A DNA stretch of 24,881 bases from Chara braunii (GCA_003427395.1 BFEA01000355.1:1694263-1719143), one strand, 5' to 3'. Counted from the first letter of the stretch, positions 8,851 to 18,259 are shown. The notes: generated by a model from the letters alone, not told the origin. A program made the numbers and translations.

Positions 8851-10065
8851 TAGAGATTTGTCTACAACTAATCAGGTGGGAGTAGGCCGCTAGTAACCTA
8901 TAAGAGCAGGTGAGTTGTCTGCTGCTGTTCACTCGAGTGAGCAAGAGCGACAAGCTAGGTCGGAATGCGTGGTATGTTTGTANCATGCCNNTGGGGATTG
9001 ACCTGCGAGGCAGAGCGGGCGACGCAGGGTGAACCGAGAGGGGAGCTACTGTGCCAAGTTGTGCGCATCATTGAATGTTATANCATATACATTGCGGTGT
9101 TACTACTGAGTTCCGCAACAAGGGNAGTGGTTCCGTCTGTTGGGCCTGTGAGGTACTCACCCTACTAGCCTACGCAGCCACAGACCAGCCGAGGCAGCGG
9201 CAGGGNTGGCGTTTGGCCGTGTGCCGCATATCTCCTTGGAGCGATAAGGACAGCAGGTCAACCTTGGAGAAAAGTAGTGGCATTTGAAGCTCNCCTGTTG
9301 ATTAGGAGTGGCGTGCTAATTGAACGAGAAACGCTGAAGTCCTGGCTGTCCTAAAGACTACTGTGTTTGGTTGTATACAACATCGTGGCATGCTACNTTG
9401 TCACGCCCCNGCTGAATTCCAATCGATATGNACTGGGGAAAAGGCGTTGCAAGATTGGGGGAAGTAACCTGATACTATTAAGAGGCTGCAACGATAACGT
9501 GGGGAACTATNTGGAGGTTAGTCAACTTCTGCGATTTGGCCACCATTGCGGGACCCTCAACCGAGTGAAGGTATCAAGGCCCTCTCCTGGGAGTTGAGTT
9601 TGTCCCCCTCTTGTATCTCGAGAGTCTGAGACCCCTTATTCTGCCTTTCTTATTCTAAGTCTNATCCTGCTCTGAGANGAAGGNGGCAGGTGGGATTGCA
9701 ACCTGTAGGACCGCANCAAGACTCTGTGGGGAGTCAGCCCACCGNTTGCGGGAGCTCTGCCGGAACTCAGGAGGAGTTCTGGAGACAGGGAACAGACAGG
9801 TAATCTTTTGCTTTCAGTTTATAAACCCAGTTATAACCCTTACTTGTATTCATTATTATATTTGACTGAGTATGTTGCCTGTCTCCCTATTTTGAGCTTC
9901 AGTTTGATTTTCAGGACACAATCCAGACTAAGTAAAGGGATAATTGTGCANATTCAGTTTCAACTTTTGTTGTTTGACTGAAAGCAGATTGTAAAAAGGG
10001 ATTGCATCAGGGAAAGGGCACGATGGGAAGTTGTTTTGCATGTGGTTTGACAGGGTCATTAAGGN
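8851..10065. other. Non-coding region with many isolated N bases
   Basis: No protein domain in any frame. Single undetermined bases are scattered through this stretch, which suggests collapsed near-identical repeats or poor coverage. Small perfect hairpins include GACTC 9720-9724 with GAGTC 9731-9735, and GAACTC 9763-9768 with GAGTTC 9774-9779. It leads straight into the stem-loop array. Confidence 0.5.
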
Positions 10066-10950
10066 TGGGAGGTCCCCATAAGTTTGGGGAAACCCANCGC
10101 TATGTTTATTTTGGAATTGAGTGGAGCGTCAGACCCTTCTATAAGTTTAGGGGGTCTGATTGCTCTAGAGGCTGGGATGTCCCTATAAGTTTGGGGAGAC
10201 CCAGTGTTGTGGTTTTGCAGGAAGGGTCANGTTGTTCTATAAGTTTAGGTGGTCTGACTGCTCTGACTTGGGAAGACTGACTGTGGTTGATTTTTCAGGG
10301 ACCAAGGGCATTCTGTAAGTTGAGGTGCCTTGGTCGCCTCGCTTATTTTGGGTTTTCNCATGTTTATNTGGTTATGAACGAGGAGGTCTAAGCCGTTTTA
10401 TAAGTAGGTGGCTTAGCTTCTTCCTACTTTTAATTCTGAGAGAATAAACCAGACAGAGGGCGGATCGTTCTGTAAGTTCAGGTGATCTAGCCCAATGCCA
10501 CGCACAGATTGGGTCAGAAAGAAATGAACCGGGNAGAGAGTCAGACTGTTTTGTAAGTTCAGGTGATCTGGCTCAAAGCCTCGCACATGCTGGAACCCAA
10601 TGGTTATAACTTGGCTATACTTTATTACTATTCTATTTAAGAACGAGCTAATCAGACTGTTCTATAAGTTTAGGTGGTCTGACTATAGCCGTATCACGAA
10701 CTNAAGAGANTATTAATTGAGAATAAATTGATGGTAAGATGGGGCAGACTGAACTTGAGTTTGGTTCAGTCATATGCAACCTTATAAGACTAAGTGCAGA
10801 CAATTATATATAACTTGGATATCCTAAACAGTTCAGGGCGACCAGAGTGGTCTGGTCATATGCCGAAAAAAGAGAGAAGTAGTTGTGCACTATGTTCTGT
10901 GTATACTATTTGGCTAAGTTAGGCTCATTCCATAAGTTTGGGTGGCCTGA
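10066..10950 (+). repeat. Array of ~12 stem-loops with constant TAAGTT loop and covarying arms
   Basis: Each member has a loop of TAAGTT, or a close variant, closed by a 3-6 bp inner helix, then a small internal loop and a 4-8 bp outer helix. Inner helices: 10073-10078/10085-10090 TCCCCA/TGGGGA; 10139/10148 CTA/TAG; 10180-10185/10192-10197 TCCCTA/TGGGGA; 10237/10246 CTA/TAG; 10313/10322 CTG/GAG; 10398/10405 TTA/TAG; 10470/10479 CTG/CAG; 10551/10560 TTG/CAG; 10662/10671 CTA/TAG; 10781/10791 CTTA/TAAG; 10930/10939 CCA/TGG. Outer helices include TCAGACCC/GGGTCTGA (10129/10152), GACCAAGG/CCTTGGTC (10300/10328), CTAAGCC/GGCTTAG (10388/10410), GAGTCAGA/TCTGGCTC (10538/10567) and TTAGGC/GCCTGA (10919/10945). 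A divergent member at 10747-10771 pairs GACTGAAC with GTTCAGTC. Centres lie about 45-110 bp apart and the spacers are unrelated. No protein is encoded. The pairing is seen directly; any function is unknown. Confidence 0.85.
10840..10857. repeat. 7 bp hairpin with GTGG loop inside the array
   Basis: GACCAGA (10840-10846) pairs perfectly with TCTGGTC (10851-10857) around the loop GTGG. It lacks the TAAGTT loop and so is a different kind of hairpin placed between array members. Confidence 0.7.
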
Positions 10951-11085
10951 CCTTATGCCTTATGTAAGAAAGGTACAAGGGGATAAAGCATTGAAAGATC
11001 ATGAACTATTGTTTGCTCAGGTATACTATGGGAAGACGAGAGTACTCAACTTTGTGGTTTCACCTGCATGTGGCTGAGTCGGATG

Positions 11086-11119
11086 ACTACCTGATCTGAG
11101 TTTCGGTTTGGTAGGTAGT
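11086..11119. repeat. 7 bp hairpin just downstream of the array
   Basis: ACTACCT (11086-11092) and AGGTAGT (11113-11119) are perfect complements around a 20-base loop that includes TGAGTTTCGG. It is possibly a diverged relative of the array members, since its loop contains TGAGTT. Confidence 0.55.
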
Positions 11120-11239
11120 TGCTTTAGATGCTCACCACGTGCTAGGGCGATAGGAGTTAGTTTCAGTTCCTACATTTTCTGTGATAACTTTCTTTACTTA
11201 GGTCAATTCTTGCATTTTCTGGGGTGATTTTTTATACTT

Positions 11240-11820
11240 GGCTTTGTATACATCTTGACAAGCTACTTTCTCTACGGGAAACGCTGCGCAAATTTCTACA
11301 AATCCAAGGAGTTGGTCAATTTTTGACTTGTCAAAATTCAACTTGTCTTTTCTTTGTATCTGACTCAGTAAAAATTTGGAAAGTCTCATTTTCTAAAGGG
11401 AGTGCTGCCCAAATTTTTGCTAATTCAGGGAGTTAGACAAAATTGGACTTTGAGAAGTCAAAGTTAGTTTCAAGTTCTGAATTTAGCTTTGTATAAATCT
11501 GGACTAGCGTTTTTCCAAAGGGAGTGCTGCAGAAATTTCTACAAATCTAAGGAGTTGTTAAACTTTGTCTTGACAGAAACTAGAGTTATTCTGAGTTCAA
11601 ATCTGAGATAGCATAAATCTGGGAAGTCTCATTTTCTAAAGGGAATGTTGCCCAAATTTTTACTAATTCAGGGAGTCAGACAAAATTTGACTTTCTTAAG
11701 TTAGAGATTATTTCTGCTTTCATATTTGAGCTTATATAAATTCTGGAAAGACACTTTTCCTACAGGAAGTGCTGCCAAAATTTTCTTAGTTTAAAGGAGT
11801 TAGATTATATTTCGACTGGT
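11240..11820 (+). repeat. Tandem array, five units of 121-124 bp
   Basis: The anchor GCTGC (or GTTGC) recurs at 11283, 11404, 11526, 11647 and 11771. Each unit runs through a TTTGTATAAATCTGG-like start, a TTTTCTAAAGGGAGT segment, GCTGCCCAAATTTTTACTA, and TTCAGGGAGTTAGAC. A small hairpin sits at the same place in each unit with different arms: TTTTGAC/GTCAAAA (11321-11336), GACTT/AAGTC (11446-11459), then TGTC/GACA and ACTT/AAGT in later units. Units are roughly 70-80% alike by eye. No coding frame spans them. Confidence 0.8.
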
Positions 11821-12660
11821 GACGATTCTGGTAATCCACCCTGGATAGGGGAGATTATGTCATGAATCTATCTTTCTTTGGGCGCTGATTTAGAGGTAGA
11901 CTTAGGCTTAGCTATTAGGAGAAGTTTTTAGGGGGATTGTGGTATGGGGATTATTCTCCAGGGGCTTACGGTTTTAGCCTGGGGCGTTGACTTGTCTTGT
12001 GTTACAGGTTTTTTTTATCGTTTGGCTCACGATTTGGACTAGTTTCAACTTAATTCTATGAGAATTATTTTCTTTTATCACTAATAACAGGTCGGTTGGT
12101 TGATCGCCGACTGATCGGCTTACGACACAACTTTGCTTACACCTGTACCTCAACTTGACTGCCTTAGCCCTGTGATTTGATATGTTTCTTTGAGGGTTTT
12201 ATTCGGACTTCTTTTAAATGACCATTTTAAAGAACTTATGAGATTTATGAAGATTTTGACTATGACTGGGGCTTGAGTGTGTGAGGAGTGGTATGAGTTA
12301 CAGGGAACAGTAAAGTTGACCACATTGGTGTATGACAATGTAGCTATAGTGTGTGTCTGTGTTATACGCAGGTTAGTATTTTGGAGCTTGGTATATGGGT
12401 CAGACTTTGGAGGCAGTGAGAATGACAATCATGTGTCGCACGATCTGCATACCTGATGGGTCTATGTTTCTCCTTCTTTCGTTGTTATCTCAATATCTGA
12501 TTTGATATATAAGTGGCGGAATATTTATTTATTTATTGGATGATTTTGCTTGTTAATTTTTATAGTTCGACGTTGTAGTCCGTGGCAGCCGTCAAAGTCA
12601 AACCCCTTGACTTCTGCCCAAGCTTGGAGTGGGGCTCATTTCCAGGGCAGTGAGAGGCGA
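11821..12660. other. Non-coding region
   Basis: No gene recognised. Small hairpins are present, for example GCCGA 12106-12110 with TCGGC 12115-12119. The 178-residue forward frame beginning near 12550 has no domain and reads through the hairpin cluster that follows. Confidence 0.5.
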
Positions 12661-12835
12661 CTGCCACCACAGGTACGGACCTGTGTACCACCCACTCTGC
12701 ACAGAATGCAGAAGAGGGTGTGTGGTCTTCAATCACGATTGGCGGTTGTCCAACGTCGAGAGATTAACCCTCAAGGCGCGTGTAAGACGACACTTGAGTG
12801 TCGAATGCGGCCCTCGAGATTAACGAGGACCGCGC
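12661..12835. repeat. Cluster of perfect hairpins
   Basis: ACAGGT 12669-12674 pairs with ACCTGT 12679-12684. CGACACT 12788-12794 pairs with AGTGTCG 12797-12803 around a two-base loop. GCGG-CCTCG (12807-12816) pairs with CGAGG-CCGC (12824-12833), with one unpaired base on each side between the helices. The ACAGGT/ACCTGT stem has the same arms as the hairpin at 6990-7006 but a different loop. Confidence 0.65.
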
Positions 12836-13540
12836 GAGTATGGGTACTACATAGTATGTCATCATTGCGACCGCTTGCGTATGCTTGCATTGCGAGTCGA
12901 TATGAGTTAGCCCTGCATCTGTACGGTTTTATACTTAGTCCTGCGCGCGACGCCTATCCGATTTCCGCATCGGACAGTTATGGGTTGGCTACTAAGGGGC
13001 TAGGACTGTTGTCGCGTTGTTTGTCCTCTGTCGTTTCGTATATGTATGCGTGTAGGTATGTGTGTTTTTATTTTTATGTTCTATAGAGTGGTGTGCGCGT
13101 GGTGTGTAGGATGCGTCCTAGTCGACCGACGACGAGTCGCGCTTGGGACTTCAGCCTCCCCAGTGCGTTTGTTCGCGTGCGGGTTCGATAAAGGCGTAAT
13201 ACCGCTCGTACCCCCTATGGTACAGCAAACGAGAAACGCCCTCGGCTGGTCCACCTCTGCGATTGCAGCTGATTAGCTTTCGTACTGTGGAGTGGTAGCT
13301 CGGCGGGGATACGCCTACCGAAGGGAGGTGACAACTCCCGTAAGGTGGAGGAAAGTCGTGCCTCGCGTAGGCCCTATCCTGTCGTAGGGGCTCGCGAGAG
13401 GTAGTGCTGGCGCACAAGGTTGGAGCGGCTTTGTGAAAGCTGCATGTATATTCACGACAAAGGGTTTAAAATCCAACTCCTGCGTGACGCGGCCGGGAGG
13501 GTCCCGCGCTGCCCTGGTGCGGTGCCGGACCGATGCGCTC
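12836..13540. other. Non-coding region upstream of the RNase H relic
   Basis: I looked here for the reverse transcriptase that should precede RNase H in a Ty3/gypsy pol and found none of its motifs. A GTACC/GGTAC hairpin lies near 13205. Either the RT part was deleted or it has decayed beyond recognition. Confidence 0.5.
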
Positions 13541-14003
13541 GACAGCGTTACTACTGATGCATCCGAATATTGCATTGGTGTCATCCTTAAACAACACGAC
13601 GGCGTGGATTGACACCTCGTCAAGTACTTTAGTAAGAAGGTGTAAGTCGTGCACTCGATTGACGATGCACAAAAGAAGTTGATGGCCTTTGTACACAAGC
13701 TAAATTGGTGGCGGCATACAATTTCGATGGGTTACGAATAACAATCCATTGGTCTTTTACAAGACCCAAAACATGGTCAATGGTTACATTGCCCATTGGA
13801 TGACCTTCATCGACCAGTTTGATGTCTTCCCCGATCACATCACGGGAAAGTCAAACCGTTTTGCGGACGCTCTTTCGCGATGCGCAGACCTTTCTACCGA
13901 GGTCTACTCGACGTTTTACATTGATGATGACTTGAGGGATAATTTCATCCGCGACTACCAAGTTGACCCCGAGTTTCTTCTCTCTCACATGTGTGGTGTG
14001 TGA
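13541..14003 (+). pseudogene. Ty3/gypsy RNase H fragment, broken
   Basis: The first part reads VTTDASEYCIGVILKQ, the N-terminal RNase H motif that carries the first catalytic Asp, then KYFSKK and DDAQKKLMAFV, matching the helix with the catalytic Glu in Ty3/gypsy pol. Stops interrupt it at 13610-13612 (TGA), 13643-13645 (TAA) and 13739-13741 (TAA). The frame then shifts by one near 13740-13760 and continues as an Asp-rich segment ending in ITGKSNRFADALSR, the hallmark C-terminal end of gypsy RNase H. This second part stays open to 14003. RT is missing upstream, and integrase, if present, would fall in the assembly gap or be lost. A dead relic, in an order consistent with pol. Confidence 0.8.
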
Positions 14004-14075
14004 TGGGTTGAGTCCCGTCAGTATCTGACAGGTTCGGTAATATCTATGAGTGTTCCGCTGCGCTACATTGTACTC

Positions 14076-14078
<3 letters not shown>

Positions 14079-14136
<58 letters not shown>
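14079..14136 (+). repeat. (TC)29 microsatellite
   Basis: Uninterrupted TC repeat running directly into the N gap. Confidence 0.95.
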
Positions 14137-14506
14137 NNNNNNNNNNNNNNNNNNNNNNNNNNNNNNNNNNNNNNNNNNNNNNNNNNNNNNNNNNNNNNNN
14201 NNNNNNNNNNNNNNNNNNNNNNNNNNNNNNNNNNNNNNNNNNNNNNNNNNNNNNNNNNNNNNNNNNNNNNNNNNNNNNNNNNNNNNNNNNNNNNNNNNNN
14301 NNNNNNNNNNNNNNNNNNNNNNNNNNNNNNNNNNNNNNNNNNNNNNNNNNNNNNNNNNNNNNNNNNNNNNNNNNNNNNNNNNNNNNNNNNNNNNNNNNNN
14401 NNNNNNNNNNNNNNNNNNNNNNNNNNNNNNNNNNNNNNNNNNNNNNNNNNNNNNNNNNNNNNNNNNNNNNNNNNNNNNNNNNNNNNNNNNNNNNNNNNNN
14501 NNNNNN
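14137..14506. other. Assembly gap of 370 N
   Basis: Undetermined sequence between two different dinucleotide repeats. Its real length and content are unknown. The long open frames reported across it are artefacts of N. Confidence 0.98.

Positions 14507-14562
<56 letters not shown>
14507..14562 (+). repeat. (CA)28 microsatellite
   Basis: Uninterrupted CA repeat beginning at the right edge of the gap. Confidence 0.95.
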
Positions 14563-14563
<1 letters not shown>

Positions 14564-14565
<2 letters not shown>

Positions 14566-15140
14566 GTTGTCGTTTAAATCCTCCCGCTGTTTGTCATGGG
14601 TTTTCTTCGGTTTTGTTTTTGTTTTTTTTTTTCCTGTTTTTCATTAGTTTTTCGTTTGTTTTTAGTTTTCCCGGTCCGTGGTTAGCTACGGGACGTGCTT
14701 CGAACAACCACGCCGTTTTAACCGGCGCGTATTTATTTTTTAAGCAGGGAAACATACTGGTGGTTTAAGAGGTTACATCCCTTTCAACCTCACGGCTATT
14801 CTCCCTGGCACATCCCCTACTTCCTTAGTCGCGCCTTAATATAAGGACCATCACCCACCCCCCCAAGCAAGTGCACTTACTCCGAGTCAGAAAATTTTCT
14901 CAATTACTTAAAGTTGAGCATGACTCTTAATAGTCTAGTCTTGTCAATCCCTCATGCAACCTTGTTTTGGTTTGACGTTTCTTTCCCAATCGGAGGGCCA
15001 TACTGCTGAGTATGGGGAATTTGAGTGATCGACATGTACCATCCTCCTTTGGTGACTGCTCGGTTTTTTTTTTTTTTTTTCAAGCCCTCTTGCAAGGCCT
15101 CTATCCCAGTGGTGCTGAGAAAACAACCAGAATTGAGGTC
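14564..15140. other. Non-coding region with T-rich stretches and one hairpin
   Basis: T-rich low-complexity DNA lies at about 14600-14670. The hairpin CCATACT 14998-15004 with AGTATGG 15009-15015 has loop GCTG. A 17-base poly-T occupies 15064-15080. No gene recognised. Confidence 0.5.
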
Positions 15141-15218
15141 TTGACTAACGGGTTGCTCCATCTATTGGTGGGGAGCGACACCTGCTGGAAATCGGGTCCA
15201 GCGTCCCATGGATACATC
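15140..15218 (+). repeat. Dispersed repeat, copy 1 (TATTGGTGGGGA family)
   Basis: Contains CTCCATCTATTGGTGGGGAG followed by AAATCGGGTCCAGCGTCCC and GGATACA. It matches 18606-18675 in the same order. GCTCC (15155-15159) pairs with GGAGC (15172-15176) around the core. Confidence 0.7.
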
Positions 15219-15688
15219 GTCCTTTTATAGAGTACTGGTTCGTGTCGTTTTTGGGGTTGTTGCCTTAAATCTTTCTATGTTAGAGCTTCTGATTTCTCTC
15301 GAGGCTGCAAATGTTACCCTTCCCTTTGTGGGGCTCTCCTAATTTCATTGGCCCAGCCTATTTCCTGGAACTTGCCCTCACTTCCTTAGTATCATCCTCC
15401 ATCTCTGTTTTCCCTTCAGGTCAACCCAGTTCCCGGTATGTGCAGCCCTTGCCCACTGATGGTGGCAGCTCCCTCTAGGGGAGCCGCATGTCTGTCTTCT
15501 TGGATAAGCGGCTTATCGACAAGTTTACCATAACTTTGGGACAATAGTCAAAGTAGGCTCCTCACTACGAAAATCTGTGTTATGAGTTGCGGTCCTGGGC
15601 CCTGGCGGATGTGGCTTTCAGACCTGGCCCTCGTGATCTTGCTGGCCTGGGCACTGTGCAGGGTGCTGGAGGAGGAACCCACCAACTG

Positions 15689-15721
<33 letters not shown>

Positions 15722-15830
15722 GTTTGGGGTACCGGGGCCATTACCCGGCTTTGGCGAAGAAAAATTGGAGCCAAATTAAAAATTACTATGACAAAATTCA
15801 GAAAATAGGCAAGACTTCAGAAAATGCCTA
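15219..15830. other. Non-coding region
   Basis: No gene recognised. It holds a two-part hairpin, CTTG-GATAAG (15499-15508) with CTTATC-GA-CAAG (15512-15523), loop CGG, and a 29-base poly-T at 15690-15718 preceded by GGAACCCACCAACTGC, a string also found at 18162-18177. Confidence 0.5.
15690..15718 (-). repeat. Poly-T run (29) after a GGAACCCACCAACTGC flank
   Basis: Twenty-nine T. The left flank matches the repeat at 18161-18259, and a shorter part of it (GAACCCACC) precedes the T87 run at 18848. Confidence 0.85.
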
Positions 15831-15985
15831 AGAAACCCCATCCATCCTTTTTGCCTCACTCCGGCAAGACTTACTGCAGCAGAGCCACCATCTCCGCCGT
15901 TGCTGTACCCTATTTCCATCCTACCAACAAGCCCCCTCACTAGTAGGATGCTTGTTATCCCACCATCTACTTCTCCCAGTCACGT
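15831..15985 (+). repeat. ~150 bp repeat, copy 1 of 3
   Basis: Runs from AGAAACCCCATCCATCC to CCCACCATCTACTTC. Copy 2 starts 180 bp later. It contains TCCTAC (15919-15924) and GTAGGA (15943-15948), able to pair around an 18-base loop; this stem is kept in all three copies. Confidence 0.8.
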
Positions 15986-16010
15986 AAGCAGAAGTTAAGA
16001 GAACGTCACA

Positions 16011-16157
16011 GAAACCCCCATCCATCCTCTTACCTCATTCCGACAAGACTTACCGCAGCCGAGCCACCATCTCCACTGCTGCTGTACCCTATTTTCATCC
16101 TACCAGCTAGCCGCCTCACTAGTAGGACGCTTGATATCCCACCATCTACTTCCAACA
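16011..16157 (+). repeat. ~150 bp repeat, copy 2 of 3
   Basis: Close match to 15831-15985, with sparse substitutions. TCCTAC 16098-16103 pairs with GTAGGA 16122-16127. Confidence 0.8.
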
Positions 16158-16410
16158 CCAGCCAGCGACGTTCTGGCTTCGAACCACCACAGATCTATTG
16201 ATATAACCGCATCACAGAAGCCCACAGTGAATAGCAAGAACCCCCCTGAATCTTGAAGCGACCTCAAGACCACCAAAAGCGAGTTACACAAATCAACTTA
16301 CTCATGAAAAAAAAGACCCAAATGGGATTATCTGGAAACCGATATAACCGAAAACATGTTGCCCCAATGCTATCAACAGATTATCCTACGGCTGCCTCAA
16401 CCCACATATC
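16158..16410. other. Non-coding region between repeats
   Basis: No gene recognised. Parts (GTTCTGGCTTCG, GATATAACCGC) resemble stretches near 16630-16680, so it probably belongs to the same local duplication field. Confidence 0.45.
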
Positions 16411-16414
16411 CAAA

Positions 16415-16640
16415 ATACCAGGCTCTTCCAGGCCTCACACCCCCACCCACTGGGTTACAGGGCGGCGCGACCCACCCCAACTCTGACCCGCGTCGTCCTA
16501 ATACCAGCTCGCGGTTAGCCACTTGAATGTCTTCCACCCTCTGCAGTTCCCCAGATCTCTCTACCAGGCCTCTAACCCCCACATACTCACGTTACAGAGC
16601 AGCGCAACCAAACCCCAGCTCCGGCGAGCGTCGTTCTGGC
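16415..16640 (+). repeat. Degenerate tandem duplication, ~136 bp unit
   Basis: CCAGGCCTCACACCCCCAC at 16429 corresponds to CCAGGCCTCTAACCCCCAC at 16565. Both are followed by a GTTACAG-GGCGGCGCGACC-like segment, then CCCCA-CTC and CGTCGT. A further, more diverged unit may begin near 16725. Confidence 0.6.
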
Positions 16641-16797
16641 ATCGGCCAACCCTAATCTTATGGACATGATGGCGATAACCCACCGTCGGATAATCTGCTG
16701 AACACACCGCGACAACTAAGACTTCGAAATACTCGGCTTCCTCCATGCACCGGTCGTGCTCAACACCCCCAAACCACCTGAACACTCCCCCTGACCC

Positions 16798-16905
16798 CCC
16801 TTCGACAAGATTTATCACAGTGAAGTCACCATCTTTGTTGCTGCTTTGCCCTATTTCAGTCCTACCGACTGACCCCCTCGCCAGTAGGACACGTCACCTC
16901 TCTCC
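16798..16905 (+). repeat. ~150 bp repeat, copy 3 of 3 (partial, diverged)
   Basis: Matches the middle of the two copies at 15831 and 16011: a CGACAAGATTTATCACAG segment, GCTGCT, CCCTATTTC, then TCCTAC 16860-16865 and GTAGGA 16884-16889. The loop between the arms differs, but the stem is identical. Confidence 0.65.
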
Positions 16906-16994
16906 CACTACTGACCCCTCTCAAACAGGAGTGTATCACAACGCCCAGTGAAACAACAAAACATTAGAATATCATTATTAGGCGAGTCGAAACA

Positions 16995-17440
16995 TCAGGA
17001 AAAACAAGATTCAACAAATTCACGACACCATTGAAATTCTAAAAAGTTAAAGATCACTATTCAAAATCAGAGACGGCGCTCTGATTTACGATCGTCGATA
17101 TGAAAAGAACAAATCGAGGGTTATTCCGAAATTTTGGAGATCATTCATAATCCCACTGTCTTGAATCAGGTTTGTGGATTCACGAGTTCATTGAAAATCT
17201 AAAAAATTAAAAAATATTATTCGAGATCAAAGGCGAAACTCTGATTTACGATCATCAACTGATAGGATTAAATCGAGAATTGTGCGGAAAATTTTGAATT
17301 CATTCATGAGTCCACTGTCTTGAATCAAATTACAACTGAAAAACCTAATCCAAAAGACTAAATTCGAAAACCAGAGATTAAAATTAAAAAATTGGATTTA
17401 CAATCGTCTGAAAATCAAAATCGGGTTACTATCTTGAAGC
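16995..17440 (+). repeat. Tandem repeat, ~160 bp unit, about 2.5 copies
   Basis: ATTCACGA-CATTGAAA-TCTAAAAA-TTAAA and CTCTGATTTACGATC occur at about 17019-17100 and again 160 bp later. CTGTCTTGAATCA recurs at about 17157 and 17317. The third unit is truncated and diverged. AT-rich and without coding frames. Confidence 0.75.
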
Positions 17441-18160
17441 TACCTCCCAAAAAACGAGATAAAAACAAAAAAAACGGAGGTCACACAAGCCACGAAGAGC
17501 AAAACTATGAATCAAAGCATATAAACTGACCTCTCATCATAATGTGTCTGTCTCCCCCAAACCTTCACCCCCTCCCTTATCGGCCCGAAGGCAACTCAGC
17601 CATCAGATGGCCACTGTCTCGGCCATAAAAAAAAAACTGAACAATAAGGACTAACGGAACGTGGCTTCACTTTACCCCTCACTTGCCACGTAGCAAGACA
17701 AAACCACCGAACCTGCCGGTGACCCCTCACTGGTAGTCCGGGGGGGAACAGACCTTCCATGCCCTTTGTTGCCCTTCATCACCTGACTCTTTCGTTGGAC
17801 ACGTGACACCCCGCCATTCGTAGCTGTGATGATGATGCTGGCAACCCATACCCTTCGCAGCCCTTCACAAGCAGCCTCTTCGTAGTAGCCTCATCCTCTA
17901 CACACGATGCATCACCCCAATCGCCATTCACGCCGAATCCACTCCCCTCGGCACTGCCCCGCACCGCCGCTTGTTGCCGTCCAGCACCGCTTGATTCGAC
18001 TTCGCGCTGCTCCGCCGCATGACACTGCTCGGCGCCGCTCGGCCTGAGTGCGCGGGCAAGACGCAAAGCTCTCGGCCTCGCTGCGCCCCGGAAACCACCG
18101 ATCAGTTGTCAGGGTTAAGTTATACCATGACTATTATAATTTCAAATGGCGGTTTGCCGT
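17441..18160. other. Non-coding region
   Basis: No gene recognised. GC content rises after about 17780. A hairpin at 18108-18131 (GTCA-GGGT, loop TAAGTT, ATACC-A-TGAC) shows the same loop as the 10066-10950 array but lies 7 kb away and has a weaker stem. Confidence 0.45.
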
Positions 18161-18259
18161 TGGAACCCACCAACTGCGATTCTGGCTTGTTACTGATTTC
18201 CTCGTCGCGTCGGAACCCACCAACTGTTGTTCTGGCTTGTTAAGGATTTCCTCGTCGCA
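18161..18259 (+). repeat. 50 bp tandem duplication
   Basis: Two adjacent units begin GGAACCCACCAACTG, continue TTCTGGCTTGTTA and end GATTTCCTCGTCGC. The unit start also occurs once before the poly-T at 15690. GTTGG 18159-18163 can pair with CCAAC 18170-18174. Confidence 0.85.

Noticed and set aside
10066-10950. CRISPR-like array
   Set aside because: The repeats are short, structurally rather than sequence conserved, and unevenly spaced; the setting is eukaryotic and no cas gene is present.
10066-10950. Integron attC-like sites
   Set aside because: The idea fits conserved structure with variable sequence, but attC core ends (RYYYAAC and GTTRRRY) are not present in the right places and there are no cassettes.
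10066-10950. Hammerhead ribozyme retrozymes
   Set aside because: The conserved core pieces CUGAUGA and GAAA were not found around these stems.
12550-13086. 178-residue forward frame
   Set aside because: It runs through several perfect hairpins and shows no conserved motif; low confidence as a gene.
12836-13540. Reverse transcriptase upstream of RNase H
   Set aside because: No YxDD-type motif or other RT block was recognised in any frame.
13851-14768. Long frames across the N gap
   Set aside because: Produced by N translated as X and by dinucleotide repeats.
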